Shown: positions 56,800-64,000 of the stretch, one piece after another
Layout of the letters: each line of letters starts with the position of its first letter
Numbering within the stretch: the stretch's first letter is position 1
From: Macrolepiota albuminosa
Taxonomy: Eukaryota; Basidiomycota; Agaricomycetes; Agaricales; Agaricaceae
Length of the DNA stretch: 64,000 nt
Reading direction: 5' to 3'
Assembly (NCBI GenBank): GCA_027475525.1
Contig: JAMWFC010000009.1
Span: 2,046,001-2,110,000 of the forward strand
Made by a program: the position numbers and the translations under genes
The notes under the pieces: model-generated
The model's database searches: none
What the model was told of the DNA's origin: nothing
What the model saw: only the letters and a program-made list of their open reading frames with translations

Positions 56800-56915
56800 T
56801 CTAATCTGCCAGGTGAGTAGTTATTATGATATTGTCAGTATATGCTCTAATACACTTTGGATCTCCCTCTGCTAGCTGTGTGACTAAGCCATAGCCTCCA
56901 GAGGTCACCCTTACA
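56800..56915 (+). repeat. LTR 3'-end fragment, Gypsy-3-related subfamily
   Basis: CTGCCAGGTGAGTAG to CACCCTTACA matches the last ~110 bp of the LTR at 57827-58345. The remainder is absent. Confidence 0.75.
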
Positions 56916-56929
56916 ACACTGTTCTTGAG

Positions 56930-59830
56930 ATATACTTCTGAAATTGCACAATATGTGGAATAGCAGTAACTCTGTGCTGTATGTCTCTTTGGTAGACTTG
57001 GCCCAAGCCACATTCATTACAGTGAAGACTCTAGAGAAATCCTCATTGGTTAGCCTGTTAGTTGTTCTGGCATTGACAGACTAGCTGCTGCCCAGGTAGG
57101 CTTCCACAGGCACAGCTTTTCTTTAGCCATAACATGTACACATAGTGGAGACCATGCTGGGGTTAAGTTCATAGGACAGGGCATTGGTTTACATCTTTTA
57201 CTACTTGGCTCAGAGCTAGTTGTTATGCTACATGCACTACAGATTTCACCAGGCTTCAGTATATGTAATTTGTCCTGATGCTTGAGTGGTGACTTGTTTC
57301 TCTCATAGCTTTTGTTAGCAGCCTCCTTTGCTTTTCTCCCATAATCCAGCTTGCTAGTGATAATGAGTATGTTAATGTTGACAATATGCTTCATGATCTC
57401 CTCAGAGATAGCTGGTAGCAAAAGGTCTTGTGCAGAGTACTGCCCTCTAGAAGGTTTTTCAATGGGGCTGTACATGCTTGGAACAAATCAGGTACTCACT
57501 GCAATGTTGTATTGTTTGCATGTGTTGTGGACAAGCTTGAATATTTCATTGACTTGCTTTTTACAACTCCTCTCCATCCACCAGCCTTTTACAACCCCTT
57601 TTTTATTGCCAAAGACCTTAATGCAGCACTTGCTACATCCTGACTGCACAACACACAACATCAAGAAGTAGAGTCTCATGGCTTCTGCCCATCTGATGTT
57701 CCTGCCCTTGCTTTTCCATCCTGGCTTGAGCTTCCATGCTCTCCACCTTTTTCTAACAAAATTTCAATACTGGTTTCAGAACTTGCATCAGAGAAAGCTC
57801 CAATGTCTGTATACATGCTCAGTTTCTGTCAGGGGACTCCTCATTTCTTCCTTTTCTCACTCCTTATCTCTTCACTCTCCCTTCATTCATTCTCTTATTT
57901 CTTCTGACATTATTTCATTTTACTGTTTCTATTCTTTCAACACTATCTGTTAGTACTACTCTCAGCCCTTGAGATGCTCTGGTTCTTTAGCTACCATTCA
58001 GACAAGTGTGGGCCCTTCAGCACTGCTTCCAGACTGCTTATATAAGCCGGAGTTTGCCTTTCTGACTTCTAAAGTCCGGAGTTTTCCTGCCTTGTTTGCA
58101 CAGTTGTTTGGTTAGTCAATTTTCAAGTTTTTAAGGTTTTGTTGTACTGTACAGTTGTTTTCCATGCTTCAGAAGCCCCAGAAGCATCCAACCTGGCATA
58201 GGGAATCCCTAGACTTGTTCTCTTTGGATCTCCCTCTGCCAGGTGAGTAGTTATTATGATATTGTCAGTACATACTCTAATACACTTTGGATCTCCCTCT
58301 GCCAGCTGTGTGACTGAGCCACAGCCTCTAGAGGTTGCCCTTACAGTTTCTGAAATGGTCTTGCTACTGACTCACAAAGTATTTGCTGTGACCAGTGAAA
58401 ATCTGCATCAGTTTCTTTAAGTAGATAGCATGGCATGAATAGACAGTCATGGAAGATCTCCATGAAGGCTTTCAAGCATGTAAGGTAGGCCCAACCACAT
58501 AGCAAGAATGTAACAGTTTTCTGTAAAGCTTCTGTAACTTAGATTTTCCTGGCCTGGGTGTTGTGTGTGAAAAGTCAATGATTGGGAATTGCATGTTTTT
58601 GTTGTAGTCATTCTAATCATCTTCAACATTCTCTTCCTCTTGATACCAGATTCTGCCCCCTCTATGCACTCTTTCTCCTCCTGCTTGAACATCACTGGAC
58701 CAGTCCCTTTGAGCTGCATTGTGATTCTCCAAATGCTCAAGCTTGATGTGGAAGAAAATGTAATTGTCCACATATTTTGACACAGGTCCCCATGCTATTT
58801 GCTTTAAAAATATCAACTTCAGCATCATCCACAATGCCATAGCACCCAAAACCCAAGTCCAGCCCAAAGCAATCTATCATATCAATGACAAAGGCATTTG
58901 TCTTCTGGAGCTGAACCAGAAGACTGGGCCATTGGGATGGTCTGATTAGTACAGTCCAATAAGCTTTCTTGATGTTGCATGTAGCAGCTTGCACGTCTGG
59001 GAGTAACCTGAAAATAAGCAGGTATATACTGTTGAAGGTTTTTCAAGTGCACAGGACTTGCACTGAGTCAATCACACTGTTGATTAATTGCATGTGGTTT
59101 GTTGTGCTTGATTTATATGGATAGGAGAGATTTTGAACCAGTCTGAACTTCCCAGACTTGTTAGATTTCAGAATAATGTTAAGAGGGCAAGGTTCGAAAG
59201 GGTCAAACAATGTTCTTAATCTGTTAGTGTGAGTAGGGCCTAAGATATGTCTTTTGAGAAGCTCAGTAGAGACAATTGTTTCAAATTGATTAGAAAGCTT
59301 GTTGACTGAACTTTTATTTGGCAGGGTGAAAATCTGTAATATTTTTAGAATTCCAGCATTAAAACCAAATTTGATATTATATGCCAACAATAAGTAGGTT
59401 TATGCTATTCTAGCCTTAGTTATTTCAGTTTCCCACACTTTGTGTTTATAGTGTCATGAATTTAAAGTTGTTGTGCAAGACTGCACTTTTGAGTGCTGTG
59501 ATTTTTTTTTTCTGCATCCAGAATACTTGTGCTTGTGCTTGTGCTTGTGCAAAAGAATTTGACACCCTCTTGGCTTCTGCCAGTCTGTGCAGAGCTCCTG
59601 GCCCTTGGAATTGATGAGTCTCCCACTTTTCTTTTGTAACATATAGGCCTTTTGTCTGTTCCACAGGTCTTGCATGGAGCAGTGCCAGATATTGTGTGTG
59701 TGGCAACTGGGGCACACTGCACAGGCTGCATTGATTGTATTATTGGTGCTTGGACATTAACCTGCACATGAGAAAAAAACAAATCTTTTGTCCTTTCTCT
59801 TTTCTGCTTAGTAGTACAAGTAGTCATGCA
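56930..59830 (-). pseudogene. DIRS-type element remnant: zinc finger, RT, RNase H
   Basis: Read on the minus strand. A Cys/His block near 59650-59500 (LCTDWQKPRGCQ, then a KHK repeat and HSTQKC) resembles the zinc finger of mushroom DIRS-like gag proteins. RT follows (GKFRLVQNLSYPYKS near 59110; IKKAYWTVLIRPSQWPSLLV near 58950; CFGLDLGFG; SKYVDNYIFF near 58765, with YVDD mutated to YVDN). After the solo LTR comes an RNase H-like part (GWKSKGRNIRWAEAM, VFGNKKGVVKGWWMERSC, near 57580-57720) and PSRGQYS near 57440. Many frameshifts and stops. Assignment to DIRS rather than another RT class is from remembered sequence patterns. Confidence 0.55.
57827..58345 (+). mobile_element. Solo LTR (519 bp), Gypsy-3-related subfamily
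   Basis: TGTCAGGGGACTCC...GCCCTTACA flanked by a perfect 5-bp duplication GTTTC (57822-57826 and 58346-58350), with no internal sequence: an LTR-LTR recombination product. It shares its ends and the AGACTTGTTCTCTTTGGAT block with the Gypsy-3 LTR but has a longer, different 5' half with a TTATATAAG TATA box near 58037. It interrupts the DIRS-type remnant. Confidence 0.9.
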
Positions 59831-61551
59831 GTGGAGTTATTGAAATTTGATAGCCACACCAAGATATTGCAAATACCATGTCAGATGAGCAGAATTACAC
59901 TAAACAAGATGAAGGGTTGTAATAATGGTACACATTGCAAAATGACAAGATAATATATTCTGGTACAAATAAGCCACATTAAGCTGACCAAGTGTGTTGT
60001 GAGAATTAGTGCAGTACTGCTAACTAGGTAACCATACAGAGGAACAGTAGTATCACATGATGGTAAAAAGCAAAAACATTATTCCCATGCTTACTCAAAG
60101 GAAGTAATGGCAATGAGAACAAACATAGTTATATAATAACAAAAATCAAAGACATTTTTCCCACACATAGTCCGCTTCACAGAAAAATCTTGATCTATTC
60201 TAGATCTTGGAACCCTCATGAATGAACAACACAGCACCAAAATAGCCATTTTCAGAGGTAAACCTGGGGAAGATGTACAGTTCAAGGGTATATGCTAAAT
60301 TCATCTTTACAACCAAGTCGCTTATGCTCCATCTTGTCCTAAGAGATGGCTGGTAATCTGGTCCTCAAATGGGTGGACATCAATACAGAGATCAAAACAG
60401 CTGGTGTGAAGGATGTAAGTACTCATGTCCTGAAGTAGTAACACTAACTTGGCATGAATATTACCTTTGGCTTCTTCTGATCTGTGAGTCTGACCCCAAG
60501 AAAGTCTGAGACTAATGATATTGACCAAACCATCTTCTGAAGGCTTATATTAGCCAAATTCAGGTTTATATATCAAGTCGTTAGAGATGCATCAAAGTTT
60601 ATTATTCTTGACTAGACATAACTGGAGAACAGATCAGATAATTCTCAATTTTCTGTGATCTTGTGAGAACTTGTTTTCATATAGCTTGGAGTTTCTTCAA
60701 TAAAAGCATTCTGATTGGTACATCAAGTGCTTTGCTTGAACTTGGAATACTTATTAAATAAATCTCCTTGCAGCTTATCTTTCCAAGTTACTGTTATGTG
60801 CATAATCTCCTGGGACACAGCTGTCACTTGTTGATATCATTTATAACAGTCAGGTTCCCATACACTAAGGACACATATAACAACCCAGTGAACTTGTGGA
60901 AATTTTTGTACATTTCCAGCATGATGAAACTTGAGAAAATGCTTCTAAATTACAGCCACAGTGTTTCAAAGCTTTTCTAAGTTGAGGTATTTGTTGGTGG
61001 CCAAAAACCTTGAAGTTATTTGTGTTGCCATAATATGGATAAGTATTTATTGAAAATTGATGTGCTACTACCAAGTTACTTTTCAATTAAACATCTTGTC
61101 AGAATCTCAAACCACAGGTCACATTCTTGATGGTGATCTGTCTTGGAAGCAAATTTCTATCTTGACCACCAATCATGGATATACAATACATGAGGCATAC
61201 TTCAATCACAATCCAATCAGCCCAAACTATTCTGCAAATGTTGCCATAGCTTGAGCCCATTCAATGAGCTTACAATAAAGACAATAATGAATAAGAGGTG
61301 TTACGACCTCTTCTAGCTATCCCTTCTTCCCATCCTCAGTACCCAACCTCTGCTCACCCATTGAGTTTTTTTCCATCAACCTCTTGTAACAGTATGCTTT
61401 CTGCCAGTTAGCCCTCAACCTAAATCTTTTGACCTGAGTGTGTTGTTCATTAACATCACTAGAATCGCTTCCAAGGATAATCCAGATTCCAAGGTCTATT
61501 TTAGTAGACTGAGGTTTTACTATCTGCTTTGGCATGCATTTTGTCCTTGAA
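59831..61551. other. AT-rich sequence, nothing recognised
   Basis: Short open frames on both strands without known domains. Possibly further decayed transposon sequence. Confidence 0.4.
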
Positions 61552-61872
61552 ATTTGTGCCCCTCACATGATCTTGGCTATTGCTATGTCTCTTCCTCTAC
61601 TGGCTATATCCTTGAAATTTGCTCCCTTTCAGCTATCTTTACTGGCTATTGCTACCAGCTATTACTACCATATTCTCAATATTTGCTCCTTTTCAGCTAT
61701 TTTTACCAGCTATTACTACTGGCTATTACTACCATGTCCTTGATATTTGCTCTCTTTCAGCTATGTTTACTGGCTATTACTACTGGCTATTACTATCATG
61801 TCCTCAAAATTTGCTCCTTTTTGGCTATCTTTACTGGTTATTACTACTGGCTATTAATACCATGTCCTCAAA
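61552..61872. repeat. Minisatellite, 64-bp unit, about five copies
   Basis: ATTTGCTC recurs at 61617, 61681, 61745 and 61809 and a partial unit starts at 61873, all exactly 64 bp apart. A more diverged 65-bp unit starts at 61552. Each unit carries CAGCTAT...ACTGGCTATTACTACC. Units differ by several substitutions. Confidence 0.9.
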
Positions 61873-63668
61873 ATTTTATATTATGATAATGTCATCTACC
61901 TATGCTAGATAGGTAGCTATCAACTTGTCAGTAGTAATGAAACATTATTGAACTAATGAGCTGGTGAACATCAAAAGTGGTGAAGTACAAAAGTGAATAA
62001 ATATGTACAAGTTGGGGTCACATTAAAAGAAAATAGAAAGAAATTCCCATGTTGACCTGCTGGTTATATAAGTTGCTGCTCTATAAGCTGTTGCTCCAAT
62101 TGTGATATTAGAGTCCAAGTAGTTGCAGGTAAATATAGTTTATTTGGTAATATAGTAATGTGGTAATACTATCAAAGCAACTAAAACGAGAAGAATTGGT
62201 GGGGGAGAAATAAAATACAGGTACAGTAGACTCAGTAGGGAAGGAAGCAGGACAACAATATAGTCAGACCTGAGCAAATGTCTGTGAATTGTAGTCAAAA
62301 CTATATGCAATTGTCAAAAATCAATGAGGCTGTTATTGACAATGTGACAAAGCAAATGTGGTTGAGTGTTGTGGTCACAATTAAAGGCTCTTTGATTGAT
62401 TTAATCATTGGTCAGATATAAGACTTGTATGTGTGGGATTATGAGTGCACATCATGATTGGGCAACCACTATCTGTCTCTTTCTTGTTGTCATTGTCCAA
62501 TGTGTCTACCTTTATTCTGTTCTGACCCTTGTCTGAAATGTCTCTCAGCTTTCTCTTCAGTTTGTTCTTGGTCCCTTCATTGGATACTAGGTTCTGTGGG
62601 GTGTTTATCAGTGTGTTTACTGTGTTGCTTTGTCACTCACTTTTATGAAGCTAGACTGGTGCTCGATAAGAGTCATGGATCTCAATATGAGAAGCATTTT
62701 GAGTTTTCCACCTGCCAAGGTAACAACCTGGAATGATAGCTGGACAGAAATGAGGTCTCCTACTTAGAATTTTTCCAGCTTGTAATGTTTGTATCTTAAG
62801 TTTTCTTCAGTTTTGTTTGTTGCTCTATTGTGTTGTACTTATATTGTCCTGTTCTCTTCATTTACCTTCATTTTTAAAAATTGGATCACATTGTCTTCAG
62901 TAATCATGAACCCTTTCTGCGTTATTTTATCTGTAAGCTTGTATGGATCTAGTTCCCTGTCCATGGGAATGTGCTGTTTGTTCTTCTCCATATTTTGCTA
63001 TGTTGAGTGATTTTTCTTGCTGTCCAAAGAACACATTGTGCCAGCATTTGAGTCGCCTGTCTGTGAACTCAAGTTTGAAGTACTTGCTAATCTCTGTTGC
63101 TCCTGTCATTGCATCATTGAAATTTTTTGTTCCTAAGCCATTCAGCTTCACATATTGCTTCATGTATTTTAGCCATCTGTAGTCGCTGCCTTATATGATT
63201 CGACTCTGTTACCTTGGACTTCATTGAATGCACCTCATGCACATTTCTTTTTTCAGTGGCAGGAGATCCTTTTTGCTGATGGCTCCATATACCATGAAAA
63301 CTAACTCCTCATCTGATATCTTGCCATCTTTGTGAATGTACACTAGTTGCCATGATTGAGGTTTGTTGACTTCCTTTGTCTTAATGGCTTCTGCCCATCT
63401 TGGTTCCTGTTGTTTCTTGTGTGGTAATAGCCCAACATACGTTGTGCAGTTTGGTTACTTACGTGTGCAACACTGGTCAGCATAACTTCATTTCTTCCTC
63501 TCCTTTGCATATAGCTTTCTTGATTGCAGTTTCTTAGTTGCATAATGAGTTTAATGAGTGATGATGGAAAGATTGGTGATGTGGAGGCAGCCACACATCA
63601 TAGGAAACAAATAAAAGAGTTGTTCCCACTTTGTATACACAGATGGTCATAAAGGAAAGCCCATAATC
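61873..63668. other. AT-rich sequence with a minus-strand coding-like stretch
   Basis: Between about 63594 and 62927 the minus strand holds two protein-like open frames (for example NDAMTGATEISKYFKLEFTD, DRRLKCWHNVFFGQQEKSL) separated by stops. They may be remains of one gene, but I do not recognise the family. Confidence 0.3.
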
Positions 63669-64000
63669 TGTAATATAAGGGCAACCTCTAGAGGCTGTGG
63701 CTCACTCACACAGTTGGCAGAGGGAGATCCAAAGAGAACAAGTCTAGAGATTCCCTATACCAGGTTGGATGCTTCTGGGGCCTCTGAAGCATGGCAGAGG
63801 GAGATCCAAAGAGAACAAGTCTAGAGATTCCCTATACCAGGTTGGATGCTTCTGGGGCCTCTGAAGCATGGGCCTCTGAAGCATGGGAAACAACTGTACA
63901 GTACAACAAAACCTTAAAAACTCAAAAATTGCCTATACAAACAATTGCACAAATAAGGGGCAAACTCTGGCAAACTCTGGCTTATGTAAGCAGTTTGGAA
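63669..64000 (-). repeat. LTR of the Gypsy-3-related subfamily, cut by window end
   Basis: Reverse complement matches 58345 back to about 58030: TGTAATATAAGGGCAACCTC..., GGCAGAGGGAGATCC, ACAACTGTACAGTACAAC, TGGCTTATGTAAGCAG. It contains the 77-bp duplication at 63716 and a short 14-bp repeat (GGCCTCTGAAGCAT). Confidence 0.85.
63716..63869. repeat. 77-bp-period direct duplication (20 of 20)
   Basis: Copies start at 63716 and 63793 (GGCAGAGGGAGATCC...), inside the right-edge LTR. Confidence 0.9.

Noticed and set aside
61552..61872. CRISPR-like array
   Set aside because: Contiguous 64-bp repeats without spacers in a eukaryotic sequence; no cas genes.

Overview
The window looks like a repeat-rich, heterochromatin-like stretch of a filamentous basidiomycete genome, probably an agaricomycete. 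The reasons are: very short introns (about 46-60 nt, GTGAGT-type donors and CTGAC-like branch sites), chromodomain-bearing Ty3/gypsy elements, an AT-rich Helitron, a decayed DIRS-type reverse transcriptase of the kind common in mushrooms, and one well-preserved family GH1 beta-glucosidase gene with many introns. The species cannot be named from the sequence.

Layout. 1-300 is the 5' end of a minus-strand Gypsy-2-family element running off the left edge. 828-19127 is a decayed, AT-rich Helitron (HUH Rep, PIF1-like helicase, C-terminal cysteine-peptidase-like domain). It is split by a GC-rich 11.4 kb chromovirus, Gypsy-1 (4294-15655, minus, TSD GTATA), and by a 1.15 kb TG...CA insertion (17748-18895, TSD ACAT). 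19220-20806 is a broken 2OG-dioxygenase-like gene on the minus strand, cut by the large plus-strand element Gypsy-2 (20812-43502, 233-bp LTRs, TSD CTGCT). Gypsy-2 itself contains two copies of a third chromovirus family in opposite orientation: copy A (26439-32470, minus) and copy B (36906-42924, plus, TSD CAAAG). 43503-49000 holds gene relics and a divergent pair of unrecognised multi-exon genes. 49200-50648 is the 3' end of a Copia element. 51142-53700 is the GH1 gene. 54.8-64.0 kb is an AT-rich graveyard of LTR fragments, a DIRS-type RT/RNase H remnant with a solo LTR inside it (TSD GTTTC), and a 64-bp minisatellite.

Most noteworthy biology: Gypsy-1 carries a four-exon gene on its antisense strand encoding a CX2CX6C-twice zinc-cluster-like protein; it also has two tandem retropepsin domains. 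Gypsy-1 and the A/B family both have a primer-binding site complementary to a stretch of their own LTR (Tf1-type self-priming). The A/B family joins gag and pol through an ATGA stop/start overlap. Gypsy-2 has a third ORF of unknown function between pol and the 3' LTR. The Helitron is fused to a ubiquitin-protease-like domain.

Caution on the sequence itself: twenty direct duplications, in unrelated sequence contexts, all have a period of 77 bp. I read these as unmerged k=77 assembly overlaps. They account for many apparent frameshifts, and the near-identical inner halves of copies A and B may be the same contig placed twice.
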